Notes: generated by a model from the letters alone, not told the origin. A stretch of DNA of 64,000 nt from Pascua guehoae (GCA_001600415.1 BCJX01000024.1:118040-182039); one strand, 5' to 3'; numbered from the stretch's first letter, positions 43,673-56,041 are shown. Numbers and translations are program-made.

Positions 43673-45426
43673 GTGTTTGGAAATCGCAGGTACAAACGGT
43701 GTTCTCGATTCGGAACCGACCATTGCGATATCCAGGGGGCATCGTTGTATCCTGCCTGCTACATATTCTCTGAGAATGGAATCATGCTGGGCATGCATAC
43801 TTGTGGAGTCGAGGATTGTCCAGTTGTGTATAGACACTGATGTAGGCAGAGAAGGGGTACACGACGGACAGAACCTGGTCAAGTGTAGCGATACACGTAG
43901 GGCCCTAAATCAGGCTGTTTTGCGACGTCAATTACTCAACACTTTTCGTATGGCCATGTATTGGTTTTATCAGCGACACCTGTTGTAACCATGTGGATCA
44001 ACATCATATGTCAAGCACAGATGTCTGCAAACAGTAGAAAAGGAGATATTGCATGTAGAAGATGTGGTGGGTGTGCTTCGGGTGGCAAAACTCGTCATTC
44101 TCAACCAAAAACTGCCCAATTGGGTGATTTTCTGCTGATTTGACCCTCCTGAGAATTACATGTATAGCTCCACTGGTTAATCTGATTGAGTAGCGTGGAA
44201 GACGTGCAAGGCGTGGAAGATAGATGTGTCTATTGTGCATGTATATAGACTGTTAAATGCATATGTGTTCACCCAAAGTTTCCAGGAAATCCCCTACGAA
44301 AGCTGGCGAGCAACGCTGGTAGAATGTGAACATGCCATTTGTCGCCACAGGCGTTTACATACGCAGGAACCCACGGCGCCGGCTGCTACGGAAAGTGCGC
44401 GGCCGAACAGCATGCAACTGGGTAGTGTTGTAGTGTTCGGCAAGAGTGTGGCATGTGCCAGGCGTTCCTCGGTGTTGTTTCGGCCAGTGCCGTGATCGGG
44501 TTCGAAACGCTGGAATGGACGTCTTGGGTGATCGGGTGGGCGGGCAGCTGGCGAACGCGTCATCGGCGGGGGTGGTGATGGCTAAGCCACGGCCGAGGAT
44601 TCGGGGCTGGGCCCCATGCTGGGACCAGGGTGGGGGGCTGGGGCTGGCCGCGCCTGGCCGCCAAGACGTGCTGCGAGCGATATTGGACCTCGGGCAGGGT
44701 GGGGCATGTTGGCATATGCTGGATGGGTGACATTGGCATATGTCGGGTGGGTGGTGGACATTGGCATATGTTTGGTGCTGGTTTGACCTCGTTTGACCTC
44801 GGCCACCGCCGGTGGTGGCTGTGGATTTGCCACGGGACTGGACGCATTTGACCACTTTGTTTTCATCATTTGCCACTTTTGCATCAGTGGCGAGCTGCGC
44901 GAGGTGGCGGGGCGGGGTCGAGTGTGGCACACGTGGCATATTCGCCCTCGTTGCAGCCATAAAGCACGCCATGGCTCACCATATACTGCACCGACGACGT
45001 CTGGGCATGCATTGCATGTCGACATCGACCGCATGTGCGCGCATGTACTGGATGCACTGGATGGATGCAGGCTGGGATACACTGTATGTACGACGACGAC
45101 GCCGGCATGCCGAGCACGAGCTCACCATCGCTCGCAAGCATGCGCGCACGGCCAAGCATTGCAAGCGCTTGCATCAGCAGCCAAAGTGGAAAACACGAGC
45201 TCGTAACGCATTGCTGCACGCCACCGCTCTGCGTGTCCTTATAAAGAGGGGGATGCATGCGATTCGGAATGCATCCCAACACCAAACGTCACTAGCAACT
45301 GCACTCGCTCTCCGTTCCAGATTACTTGCTCGTCGTTCCAGATAGCACCTACTACAGCTACGCTTCCATTCCGAAGCACCCAGCCCCAACACCACCCCAC
45401 ACCACTACCCCTACCCAAACGTCATC
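43673..45426. other. Intergenic with short tandem words and TauD-type gene promoter
   Basis: No supported gene. At about 44707-44775 the word GGCATATG recurs three times, twice within ACATTGGCATATG. At 45000-45150 the DNA is rich in GCATGC/GCATGT palindromes. A TATA box (TATAAAG, 45240-45246) lies 181 nt before the next gene. Confidence 0.6.
45240..45246 (+). promoter_or_regulatory. TATA box of the TauD/TfdA gene
   Basis: TATAAAG preceded by CGTGTCCT and about 180 nt upstream of the ATG at 45427; consistent with an inducible catabolic gene. Confidence 0.55.
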
Positions 45427-46743
45427 ATGGCCCCCGCCGCCGTCGCCATCCCGCAGGCACCCCACGCCTTCCGTGAGGGCCCCAGCACACCCCCGCACCT
45501 GCGCATCCACACGCCGCCGGCGTCGGCGCCCGTGCGCGTCCTCACGTCGGGCCAGATTGAGCCCAACCATGACACGCTCCAACCGTACGCCAACTTCCCC
45601 AAGGAGGTCACGGGCCCGACAGTATGGCAGGGCTCGGACTTTGCGTCCAACCCCGAGCTGTGGAAGCGGCAGTGGACGCCCGAGCTCGTGCGCGACCTCG
45701 AGGACGCGTACGATGCGTGGGCGGCGACGGGCCTGAGCCTGCCCGAGATTAACCGCGTGAGTATCCCACAACCCACCCAGAGAAACCCACCCACTGACGC
45801 CCGCAGACATCGTTCCCACTCGGCGCGGGCGTGACGGCCTTTCTGTCCGAGATCCGCGACCACATTGTCAACGGGCCCGGGTTCATCCTGATTCAGGGGC
45901 TGCCGGTGCAGTCGTGGCCGGTCCCCAAGGCTGCGGCCATCTACCTGGCCATTGGGTCTGTGATTGGCATCCCGATCAGCCAGAATGCAAAGGGCCACAT
46001 TCTGGGCCACGTAAAGGACCTCGGCAACGACCCGACCCAGACGCACAAGGTGCGCATCTACACGACGACGGCGCGCCAGTACTTCCACACCGACTCGTCG
46101 GACATTGTCGGCCTCCTCTGTCTCCACCGCGCACGCGAGGGCGGCGAGAGCGACGTCGTCTCGTCGCACCAGCTGTGGAACACGCTCCAGAAGGAACGCC
46201 CCGACGTCGCTCAGCTCCTCGCCACCCCCAACTGGTACTTTGACCGCAAGGGCGAAAAGTCGGCGGGCCAAAAGGACTGGGTCCAAAAGGCAGTCTTCTA
46301 CTACCACGACAACCGCGTCATCTGCCACTTTGACCCATACTACGTCACTTCCAGTGAGTACCCCATCCCAAACCTATCAAACATCCACGCTAACCACCCC
46401 CCCAGTCCAGCGCTTTGTCGACGCTGGCCTCATCCCGGGCCACACCCCTGCACAGCTCGAGGCCATCAAGGTCCTCGAAGAGACCGCCCAGCGACTCGCG
46501 CTTCACATGGTCCTCCAGGTCGGCGACATTCAGTTTGCAGGCGAGACTCACGTCCTCCACGCCCGCACAGCCTATGTCGACCACCAGCCCCCGCACCCTC
46601 GCCGCCACCTCCTCCGCCTCTGGCTCGCCACCCCAGAGTCCGAGGGTGGGTGGAAGCGGCCATACCCCGACAGCAGCCACCCCAAGCGCGGCGGTATCCA
46701 GGTCAACGACCAGGTCGAGACGTGCCCCCTCGACGCAGAGTAG
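45427..46743 (+). CDS. TauD/TfdA-family 2-oxoglutarate dioxygenase
   Basis: Three exons: 45427-45756, 45807-46353, 46406-46743; phases agree, 404 residues. The Fe(II) facial triad is visible: His204 and Asp206 in QYFHTDSSD, and the distal His344 in HVLHARTAYVD, followed by the 2-oxoglutarate-binding arginine in the PRRHLLRLWL segment. Other family blocks are GPGFILIQGLPV and the IGIPISQNAKGHILGHVKD loop. Such enzymes hydroxylate small sulfonates, herbicide-like ethers, amines or other substrates with release of CO2 and succinate; the substrate cannot be read from sequence. The first 50 residues are proline/alanine-rich. It lies beside the remnants of a transporter and a glycosidase, which hints at a former catabolic neighbourhood, but there is no direct link. 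Confidence 0.92.
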
Positions 46744-47197
46744 GCAACGACGCGGAGATGGTGGCGTTGGAAGGATTGTAAATAGCATTATTTAATCAGT
46801 TGTACACTACCATTCATGAACAGTCATTTTCATTGGCTTGAACGCGTGTTGCGACTTGGTGCGGGCTGGCAGAGCTAGGCTGTTTGATTGTGGTGGAGGT
46901 GCCGTTGGTAGAGACCGGTGGTCGTCACGGTGTTGGCCGACGTGCTGCCTGAAACTCGGCTCCACTGCCTGTTGTGGCGTCTCGGAGCGTCGTAGCACGC
47001 CCGGCGTCAGCTTTGTTGTTCTGGACAGGCCGTCAGGTTGCCCATTAAACTATCCCCAGCACTCCGCCAGCACTCCGCCAGCACTCCGCTAGCGCTGCTT
47101 CTAGTGGGGAGTGATCCCGCATGAGTGAATCAGTGCGTCGATGTGATGTGATGCAGAAACCACCGCTACTAGTCTACCTCTGGCCGCCGGCAGACGT
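46744..47197. other. Convergent 3' region with an 11-nt tandem repeat
   Basis: Three tandem copies of AGCACTCCGCC (last one varied) at about 47058-47090. No gene is supported here. Confidence 0.65.
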
Positions 47198-48881
47198 CTA
47201 CTTTGAGTCTTCTCGAAGGAGGACATATTCGCGCGAGCTGGTACCGAACTTGATCACTGGGTGTCAGCGTATGGAGGCAGTGCGTGGACTGCTGCCAGAA
47301 CTTGGACTCGAAATGTGGGCTGTCTGTCGCTGCCTCAGCAGAGCCACTGCCCATCTCTCCCTCTGTCCGTCTCGTAGAGCTCCGATCTCGTAGAGCTCCG
47401 ATTCGACCCGCAGTGGCTCGTTCTTCTTGTTCTGTGATCACAAGCCTCCCCCCCACTTCCAACTTGACCACCTCTTTCCCACATGTACCCCTTGCCTGCA
47501 ACCCCCTCGCTTCCGTCACTCACCGTCCGAATTGCGCAGCTCGTAATACCGCGTCGTAGGGATCTCCTTGCCATTGACATACGTCCCGTTTGTCGACTCG
47601 AGGTCGATGATGAACGGCTTGACCTCTTGGTGCTCGTCGCCAAACTCGTTGCGCGTTGCAATCAGGCGGAACTGGAACGCTGCGTGCTGCTTCGAGCACG
47701 AAGGGTGTGCGACCGGAATGTCCGTCACGACCGCGTCGCGGCCGACGAGGTAGCAAGATTGGTGGTAGATGTGGATGAGGTCTGGGGTTAGCAGGGGAGG
47801 GGGGGGGGAAGGGATTAACAGGCTTGGAGTAGAGGTAGGTTTGTCTTGGACGGAGATGTTACGTGGCATCGGCGTGACCCGAGCAATGGACATTGTTGTA
47901 CTGCCTTCGTACCGCTGCACATCCCTCGTGGTGCATGCCGCGTGGCAGACGAAGAGCAACCACACCGGGTAAATGAATGCCGCACGTCGAGACGCAGGAC
48001 AACTCGTGCTCTGTGTACGCTCTGCACCAAGATACGCAGCACCCACCGCACGACGCACAATACCGACCGCATCCTCCGCCTGCACGCTACTCTGTGCACT
48101 CTCCTGGCCAAGCGTACGCCGCAGCCCCCACACATCGAGACCTCCACTCAAGTTCAGACTCACCAACCTGCTCCTCGCCCTTGAACACATACAGCCGCCA
48201 GTTCTGGACGGGCTTGCGCGCCTCGGGGGGCTCGTGGTACTTTAGCGCGACGCCCTTGACCGTGTTCGACTCCTTTGCGAGGATGCCCGAGTTGGAAAAG
48301 TTTGGCTTGGGCGGTGACTTTGGGCGGTCCACCTGGGAGTTGGCGTCAGTGGGTGCTGGGTGCGTGGGGTGGTGTTGTTGGTGCAAGTCGTCCAGCTTCG
48401 TCACTCGGTCGCGTGGCTGCCTCTCCCTTTGCCTCAACGTTTGCTCTGGTTTCTCTCGCTCCCCTCTTTCCCAGCTCGCCCCTGCCATTGCCCACATTCT
48501 GGTGCCCTCTCCAGTCGCCATCTCGTCCAGGGCCGTTAGGCAGACCTCGCAGTGACCACAAGCACAGCCCAACCGTACCACCCTCAGTCCACCCGCTGCA
48601 CCAACACCACGCCTCCCGGCCACGTTCAAACTCACCTCACCCCCCGCCCCATCCTCGTACCGTTTCCGGTCCGCCGCGCGCTCCCGCTCCCGATCCGCCG
48701 CAGTATACTCTTCCTTGACAGCGACCGGCCCGCCCCATCCGGCGTCCCGCTCGCGTCCCCCGCCTCCGCCTCCGCCTGCCCCGCCGCGCCGCGGTGATCG
48801 TGACCGGCCATAGTCGTCGTCTCTCCTCCGGCGCGGCGAGCGCGAGCGCGTGCGGTGTGGTGGGCTGTCCCTTGTCGGCAT
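47198..48881 (-). CDS. FHA-domain protein, SNIP1/Pml1-like splicing factor
   Basis: Four exons: 48881-48636, 48332-48164, 47781-47524, 47256-47198; phases agree, about 243 residues. The N-terminus is an RS-like basic region (RSRSPRRRRDD, RSRSPRRGG) and a Gly run. Then comes VDRPKSPPKPNFSNSGIL and the pre-FHA segment LKYHEPPEARKPVQNWRLYVFKG, which is diagnostic for SNIP1/Pml1. The FHA domain covers about 120-243: DLIHIYHQSCYLVGRD, SCSKQHAAFQFR (Ser and His contacts), DLESTNGTYVNG (Asn-Gly contact) and FGTSSREYVLL. In yeast and human this protein belongs to the RES complex on the spliceosome and binds phosphothreonine. Three introns are long for this genome (303, 382 and 267 nt). A 16-nt tandem duplication lies in the last intron at 47370-47402. 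Confidence 0.9.
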
Positions 48882-49328
48882 GGTGTATGCGTTCTGGATG
48901 GTGGATTGTGGATGGAAGGCTGTGTTGTGTTGTCAAGAGTGACAATGGCCAAACTGAAATTGGCCACCCAAGCGAGCCAAGCCAGCCTGGCTGGAGTTTG
49001 GTTCCTGGATGTTGAGTGAGTGACTGCAGTGGCATTGCCGATCCGATCACGACGCGTCGACCCATTTGCTCCTCTTCACAACATTACATTCTACTCTTGC
49101 ACTCTTGCACTCGTTTCATTCCACCGCACACCCGTCCGCTCCACAATCGCGCAACCCATCCACTCAGACGCACCCAAGCACACCTTGTCCAGCGCAACAC
49201 GCGCGCGCCCCAAGCCACCCGCGCAACTCGAGCCCCGGCGCGTCTCCCTCGGGCTCACCCCAGCGACGACAACCGCGCCGCCCCCTCTCCCACAACCACC
49301 CAACCCACCACCGACCTCCCCACCGCCA
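48882..49328. promoter_or_regulatory. Divergent promoter, FHA protein / coiled-coil orphan
   Basis: 447 nt between two opposite start codons. No clear TATA box. The frame of the plus-strand gene is open upstream to 49020, so a longer N-terminus is possible. Confidence 0.5.
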
Positions 49329-50490
49329 ATGCCATCCCTAACGGAGCAACTACGCTCGCTCCAAAACGAGCTCGAGCTCTCAGCGTTTCTCAACAAGGGC
49401 GTCCTCCAGACCAACGCCGAGCAAAAGATCCGCATCGCCGAGCTCGAGGCCGAGAACGCCGTCCTGCGCAAGGCCGAATCGCGCCTCGCAGCGACAGAGG
49501 ACGCGCTCGAGGACGCCGAGGCGCGCGTGGCTGCGGGCGAAGAGGCGCGGCGGCGGCTCGTGGAGAAGCGCGATGCGGCGCTCGCGCGCGAGGCCGAGCT
49601 CCGGCGCAGGGCCGAGGAGGAGCGGGATGGATACAGGGGACGGCTGGAGCGGTTGCGCCGCGCGGTCGGGCAGGTGCAGGACGTGCTGGCCGATGCTGAG
49701 GAGCCTGTGGTGAGTGAGCCGGGGTACGGGCGCGGGGTGGCGACGAGTGGGTGTATCTGTTGGGTGCAGAGGCACTGCTGCCGCTTGCTCCACCACCACA
49801 CACCAGGGCTAGAACGCTCTCAGCCGTCGCTCCACCGCCCCTCACTTCCCACACTTTCCTTCCACTGCCATAACTGACGGCAGCGCAAATCCCGTGCCTC
49901 GGCACCCGCACACACCCACGCCCCGACGCCCGCATCGCCCCTCCCGCGCCCGAAACGCCGGCGCGTCGCGCCCCCGAGCGACGACGAACGCGACGGCGGC
50001 GGCAGCGAGGAAGGAGCGGGCGCGAGTAGCACCTACTCGCATGCGCCGTTGAAGGTTGCCATGAGCCGCAGGGGCAGCCCGAGCAAAAATACCAACAACA
50101 GCAACGGCAACGTTCGTAGCAACGCTGGCAACAATGCCAAAAGCAACAACAACAACAGTCGGAGTACAAAGGCCACACCGGGGAGTACCCGCCCAAGTAC
50201 GAGCAGACCAAATACAGCCGCGAGCAAACGACCCCGGCCAATCGATCGCGACCCCATGGACGACTGGGACGATGACGGCGACGACCTCGACGATGACGAC
50301 GACGCCGCGCCCCGCTGGCGCTCGCCGACGCCACACGTGCCCACGCGCGCCAAGCGGACGCGGCGGACCGAGCGGCGCGCCGTCGTCAAGGACGAGCTAG
50401 AAAGTGATGGTACGTGGCATCGGCTAGAGCTAGCGGGTGTAGCGAACAAGGGGTACACGGTGGCTGATGGCAGATCCGCTTGGGCTGTGA
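49329..50490 (+). CDS. Nuclear-type coiled-coil orphan
   Basis: Three exons: 49329-49709, 49884-50409, 50474-50490; phases agree, 307 residues. No family recognised. Residues 1-125 form a continuous heptad-like Glu/Ala/Arg/Leu coiled coil (for example LQTNAEQKIRIAELEAENAV). Next, a Pro/Ser linker has a basic PRPKRRR signal, then an Asn/Ser-rich low-complexity stretch (about 195-230), an acidic run (DDWDDDGDDLDDDDD, about 258-272), a second basic cluster TRAKRTRRTERR, and a short tail ending ESDDPLGL encoded by a 17-nt last exon. The layout suggests a chromatin or nuclear scaffold partner; this is inference. Start chosen at MPSLTEQL, where the coiled coil begins. Confidence 0.7.
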
Positions 50491-50865
50491 AGGACGTGAC
50501 CAGTGCTGCGATCCGCGGATTGGGCGTGTTGGACGTGTGGTGTGCCCAACGGCAAGCCGAGGAGGCGGGGGTGTGAGCAGCCGAGACGGGCAGAGAGTCC
50601 CGAACACGGCGCAGAGCTGTCTCGCTTGAGAGCTACAAGTGCTGTCGAGGAGCATACGAACGAGGGTTACAAAGTTGTACAAGTCCCATGAGGAGAGCAT
50701 ACGCGCAAGAGCGCGTGCTCATGTGCAGTGGTCCATGTAGTGCTATGAATGTAGCCTCTATCTACGGCAGTGCAGTGTGGGTGCGGTGTGTTGTGCTTGT
50801 TGTGTTGTGCAGTGTAGTGCAGGGTAGCGTCGCGCTGTGCAGTGTAGTGTAGTACGTGTTGTTTT
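50491..50865. other. Convergent 3' intergenic region
   Basis: 375 nt between two stop codons. GTGCAGTGTAGTG-type words recur at about 50770-50850. No gene or RNA recognised. Confidence 0.6.
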
Positions 50866-53578
50866 TTACAGATCTCGGCTCAAAGCAAGCCCGCCCATCT
50901 GGGCCGTCACGTCGCGAGTGTCGCCAGCGAAGCCATTCACGGCCGCCTCCCGGCGCGCGTCGCCGGCCTCGCGTCGGCTGTCCTGCCCCTGCTGTCCGTC
51001 GTTCTTCTCCTCGCTCGTCTCGTCGCTCTGCCCCTCGCTCTGCTCGTCCACTCGCTTCCCCGGAACCTCACCAGCCCCATCCCTTCGCCCCTTGGGCACG
51101 CGCTTGACAAAGCGCGGAAACGAGTAATCGCCACGGGCGAATTTGATGCGCTTGGCCTCGCCGAGGGAGCGGTACGGCAGCAGCCAGACGGCCGCCGTGA
51201 CGCGGGCAGAGGTATCCTGCAAGTCTCCACTCTCCAAACTGCTGCCACCCCCGCTCTCACCTTGGCCCTCACCCTCACCCTCCTCTCCAGCTCCCTCGCC
51301 ATACCTCCCCTGGGCCCACCCCCGCACCCTCCACCGATTCAGCCCCCACACCTCGCGGAACACGACGTGGCCCATCGCGAGCGTCGTCATGCCCTCGCGC
51401 GCGGCGCGCGCCAGGCTGTCGAGGCTGACAATCGTAAACGGGACGGAAAAGTGCGCGACACGGGGCGCAGGCAGGCGGCGCGGGTTGATGAGCGCGGGCA
51501 TGGCTGCGGCTGCTGCTTTTGCGCTGCGGTCTCCGGGCGGTAGGCGGGTGTAGGCGTTGTACTCGTCGACGAGGGACGTGGCCATGGACGCGAGCGAGGC
51601 GTGGAAGGGTGTGCCCTGTGGGGGTGTCGGGGGGTGCTGTGGGGTTGTGGCGGGGAGGCGCACGGCAGGGGCGCCGTTGCGCATCGTGGGGGTGGGAGCG
51701 TGCGTGTCGACTTGGTTGGCTTGGACATGCCCGACTGGGTCGTCGGAATCGGCACCTGCACCGTCGGCGCACCCACTGCCGCCCTCGTCAAACACCCTCA
51801 GACGCATGTGGGCAAACACGCCCGCACGGCCCTCGTACCTGCTCCCCTCCCAGAAATCGCCCTCCTCGAGGCCTGTGAGGCGGCGCATCCGCCGCTGCTC
51901 GGCGCCGTCGCCGATCACCTCGTCGCTCGAGATGGTTTCCTGGAGGTAGCGCACGGCCTGGCGCGTGGCCCACAGCTCGACGCCGCCGGGCGCGCCCATG
52001 GGCGCGTACCCTGCCGCGGTGAGGGTGGCGGCGAGTTCCTCGATGACGGGCGAGGCCATTTCGTCCACGAGGGCGCGGACGAGTTCGCGCGAGTTTTGCG
52101 ATTGGCCGTGTTCGGGGTCGGTCGGATCGGCGTCGGTGTCGGCGTTGGCGTTGTCGGGCTTGGAGCTAGAGTCGGAAGGATCGTCCGCGCCCTCGCGTTC
52201 GTGAACGACACCTTTGGGGCGGTAGAACCGCGCCCGCGCCTCCGCCACGTCCGCGGGCAGCGGGTGGTGGAGGATATCCGAGCACAGCCCCATGAGCGCC
52301 GTGGGGTCGAGGTTGATCCGGCGGGACGGCTGAAGTCGTGCCCCGTAGGGTCGGGCAAACGGCGCCAGTGGACTCGGTGTGGTTGCCTCCAGGTCGGCGA
52401 GGGGATGCGGGGGTGCGTCGCCGAGGCATGTGGGCAACGACGCCATTGCGACGTCGCGCAGGTCGCCGAAGACGAGCCGCACACCCAACGCGCGGACCGC
52501 GGCAAACACCCCGGGCACGCGCGGATCGGCGTGTCCCCCCTCTGGAGCCTCGGCGATGCGCGAGAGGCGCAGTGTGATTCGTGGCGGGGACGCGCCAGGG
52601 ATCCTCGGCGCCGACGCCGCGAGCGCAATCAGGTCGGTCGCGAGCCGCAGCAGGCTGTTATCAGGTACCTGCGTGCGCCGCCTGTGTCTGCTGGCCCCGC
52701 CATTGCCGTTACGTTCTCCCGCCTCGGCCTCGTCGTCACTCTCGTCGCTGCTCGTGAGGTACGAGTCGGCCTCGCGGAACTCGGCCAGCAAGGACCCAAT
52801 CTTCTTCGAGTAGATCCGCACCCACTCGGCGCCGCCGCGCGCCACCACATCGATGAACGCCTCGCGCTTCTTGGCCTTGTTCCCGCGCTTTGTCGTGCCC
52901 GACACGCCCGCGTTGCCCGCCTGCATGTTGATCCGCACCGCCGGGATCGGACCAGTTGCGAGCACGAGCGTCTTCCACGACGTACACAGGGCCTGCACGT
53001 AGGGCAACGGGTCCTCCTGCGGCGGGCTCGGGGAGGTCTCGAGCTAGCGTTAGTGGTGTCCAGCTAGTTGGCGCGTCTGTCTGCTATTGTCCTCGTGCAT
53101 TTTATGCAAGCTCTCCTTTCCATTGTCCCCTCTCTCGACGGCGACCACCCGAGTGCTCGCGGAGTGCTACTTGCACTGTCAACCCTCAGCTCACTCTCTT
53201 CTGTCGCACACGTATCCGGTGTTGACCACCTTGGGACTTGTTGCAACTCCTACTATCCTCTCACGACAGCTCACTCTCAGGACAGGTGTACGGGGTCCAC
53301 ACCACACAACCACCGGCCACTTTCACCCACGCACCTCCGGAGTCCCACTCCCGCACATCAACTCTACTCACATTCCGCAAAAGCTCATCCTGCGCATCAA
53401 ACATCTCGACAAACTTTTTATACCCGTGTGTGTCGTCGCCGCGCCAGGGCGCCACCGCACACCGGTCCATGACGGGCGGGACGTAGACGAGGCGGCGGGC
53501 GTCAAATGCCCGGGCGTGCGCGAGGAGCTCGTCCAGAAGCACGCGGGCTTGGGCGAGCTCGGGGCGGTAGTCGCGCAT
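50866..53578 (-). CDS. DUF1308 protein (UPF0415/C7orf25-like)
   Basis: Two exons, 53578-53372 and 53043-50866, intron 328 nt; 794 residues. The N-terminal part (RPELAQARVLLDELLAHARAF) and the block PYVQALCTSWKTLVLATGP with VVARGGAEWVRIYSKK match the family of human C7orf25. The C-terminal part (HFSVPFTIVSLDSLARAAREGMTTLAMGHVVFREVW) fits the DUF1308 PIN-like core. The middle (about 130-480) carries acidic, disordered insertions (SSDESDDEAEAG; a Ser/Asp-rich stretch). The function of the family is not established; a PIN-like fold is reported for it, which I cannot verify here. Confidence 0.82.
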
Positions 53579-53958
53579 CCTCGGGTGGAGTGGGGGTTGG
53601 GAAGAGGTTTTAAATGCGAGACTCGACTCGAGGCGAGTGTCGGTGACAGATGAATGGTGGATGGATGGGGTTGTGGACGTTGTAGAAAGTTGTCAGACGA
53701 CCTCCACCTCCACACGCCACTCTGTCGTTCGGCCCAAAGCTGCCTCAGATTCCGGAAGACCGACAGACACCCGCCACGGAAGACCAAGACATTACCACAC
53801 AGCCGTTTGCATGCAGCTGGCCCCGTCGCTGTCACATGCTCGCACTGCAGACATGCTCCTGTGCATCATTACCGTACACCTCAATGATGGGCTACATGGT
53901 ACGCCGACTATAAACCCCTAGACATGTGTGCTGGGGTGCCCTCCCTCTCTCCTCATCT
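53579..53958. other. Intergenic, no supported gene
   Basis: About 380 nt holding the promoter of the DUF1308 gene and the 3' flank of the RBR ligase gene. Nothing else recognised. Confidence 0.6.
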
Positions 53959-56041
53959 AGACGTCTACCGAAAACTGCCAGCGGTGCTGCTTGTCAGCTT
54001 GGTCTGTGGTAGAGCATCTAGCCGACTTACCTCAAGGTAGCCCTTCAGCGTATCGTCGAGAAGAATGTCGTGGCGCTTCTGGACGTAGGCGGCCTGGTTG
54101 GTCACGTCTGAGCGAATCTGGGCAATGGGCTGACCGGCCATGTCGGATTCGAGAATATAACTGAGGTTCTCGACTGCGCGCTCGAGGTCGCGCTGGTTGT
54201 CCTCAAAGAGCTCGGTCATGTTGTTGCGCTTCAGGCTGTGGTGTCAGTGCTACACTCTCCAATACGCGTTTTAACCCACTAGAAAGCAAGGCAGTACGAC
54301 CACTTGAGCAGAATGCGCGAGGTAATGACGACGCTGACGGCGTCGCGCGCAAACTGCACCTCGATCCACGAGAGGTTGCCCGAGTTCTGCATCTGCTCCA
54401 TCTTCTTCTCGGTTTGCTTGTAAAAGTCGGCATCGAGCTTGGCAGACTGCTCGTGGTTTGCCCAGCGGTTGAAGTACTGGCGGGTTAGCAGCGGATAATG
54501 CGCGTAAACCCACGTGAAGATACCGTTCCAGACTCTGGCGGCTCTTGGCCTGGTTATCCCTGGCGTTGACACCAGCCTTTTCGTCAAAGCGGTTGCACTG
54601 GTACCACGACGTGCCATGCTCCGACCACGGGCCCATGCACACCCAGCAAAACTCCCACTTGCACTTCTTGCAGGTCATGTGGCTGACGTGTTAGCATCCA
54701 ACTCGGACAAGGCCTACCACCCACTTGCAGCCACCATTCTTCTCGATGGTCGAGTTGCACTTGGGGCACTCCTTGGTGTGTGCGCTGAGCCAGTTGGCCG
54801 TCTCCGAGTCGTCGGCACACTTCTTCTCCCACAGCTTGACAATCTTGCAAATGACGGGGCGGTGGTCGGCCGCGTAGCCACAGCCAAAGCACAGCGAGTG
54901 GCCACACTTGCACAGCACAGTCGGGACCAGCTGGTTGAGCATGCGAGGAGGCGCCTGCGAGCACTCGATCGCGTACTCGCACCCAGGGTGAGGGCACCAG
55001 CGCAGGTTTGGTGAGTCGGCCACAAACGCCGAGTTGAGCAGCTCGTGATACCTGGAAGTCAGTTATATGCACATGACCTGCGAGTTACAGTCAACTAACC
55101 TGGTCGCAACCACCCCGTCCACCAGCTCGTCCACTGCCTCTTCACGCACAACGCGGTTGCAGTCCTTCTCCATGCATTGGACGCGTCCGCTCTCGCCCTC
55201 CTCCTTGATCTTGACCGACAGGTATTGCTGCCAGCACTCGCGGCAAAAACGGTGTCCGCAGCCGAGCGAAAACGTCGCAGACTCAAAGTCGTCAGGGGGA
55301 TAATCGTTGCAGCAGATGGGGCATTCGAACGCCTCACGGCGCCTTTGCCTGAAAGGATTGCGGCTCTTGAGGGGTGGTAGGGAAGCTGTCGACGTGCTCG
55401 GGGACGATGGTGGGGAAAGACCAGCAGCCTGGAGTGACTTGGCGGGGTCGGTCCAGAACTCTTCCTGTAACCGCTCTGCGTTCCACTGGTAGTGGCGGAG
55501 GAGAATTTGGGCTGTCGAGGACTGATCGTCAGCCACAGTGTTTCATTCACACTGTAGATCGTAATACTCACGGGGACTTCGAGGAGCTCTTGGATCTTCT
55601 TAACCTCCTTCTCTTGCATCTCGGCAAGCTCCTTGAGGGAGCGCACTTTGTACGCGACGTCATACGGCTTCTTGGCGGGCGGCTCTGTGGCGTCAGATGG
55701 ACGATGGATGATGGCTGACTCACCTTCGATACCGGGACTCATCACATCAAAGACGTCCGGCTCAGTCTCAGAGTCTGTCGTGGGTGTTAGTACGGTGTAT
55801 ATATGGAGGGAAGGTATGGTTGCCTGAAACCGAGGAAGCCCGAGGAAGGTGCTCCCTGGTCACGCGTGGCGTGCGATGCCACACCAACTCTGGATGCGAT
55901 GGCGAGCAGCTCCTCGCGGGTGGCGAGGGAACGTGTCGCGCAGCAAGGTATCTCAGACCACTTACCCTCGTCCATGTACTCATCCTGGCCAAAGCCGTCA
56001 TCATCGACGTCGTCATAGAAGTACTCGTCGTCGGAGGACAT
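53959..56041 (-). CDS. Ariadne-type RBR E3 ubiquitin ligase
   Basis: Nine exons: 56041-55966, 55774-55724, 55684-55572, 55521-55100, 55051-54725, 54682-54514, 54476-54280, 54235-54031, 53991-53959; phases agree, 530 residues. An acidic N-terminus (DDEYFYDDVDDDGFGQDEY) is followed by a UBA-like segment (ILLRHYQWNAERLQEEFW), RING1 with CPIC and CGHRFCRECW, the IBR with WCPHPGCEYA, CKCGHSLCFGCG, and the Rcat domain with CPKCNSTIEKNGGCNHMTC, whose GGC cysteine is the thioester site. The Ariadne domain covers the last 200 residues (SLERYLHYFNRWANHEQSAKL; QHRWQFSVDV end). RBR ligases take ubiquitin from E2 (UBCH7-type) onto their own cysteine; Ariadne proteins work with neddylated cullins. An ATG at 56206 in the same frame could extend the N-terminus by 55 residues. 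Confidence 0.95.

Noticed and set aside
44707..44775. Array-like GGCATATG repeats resembling a CRISPR
   Set aside because: Only three short imperfect copies with irregular spacing, in a eukaryotic genome without cas genes.
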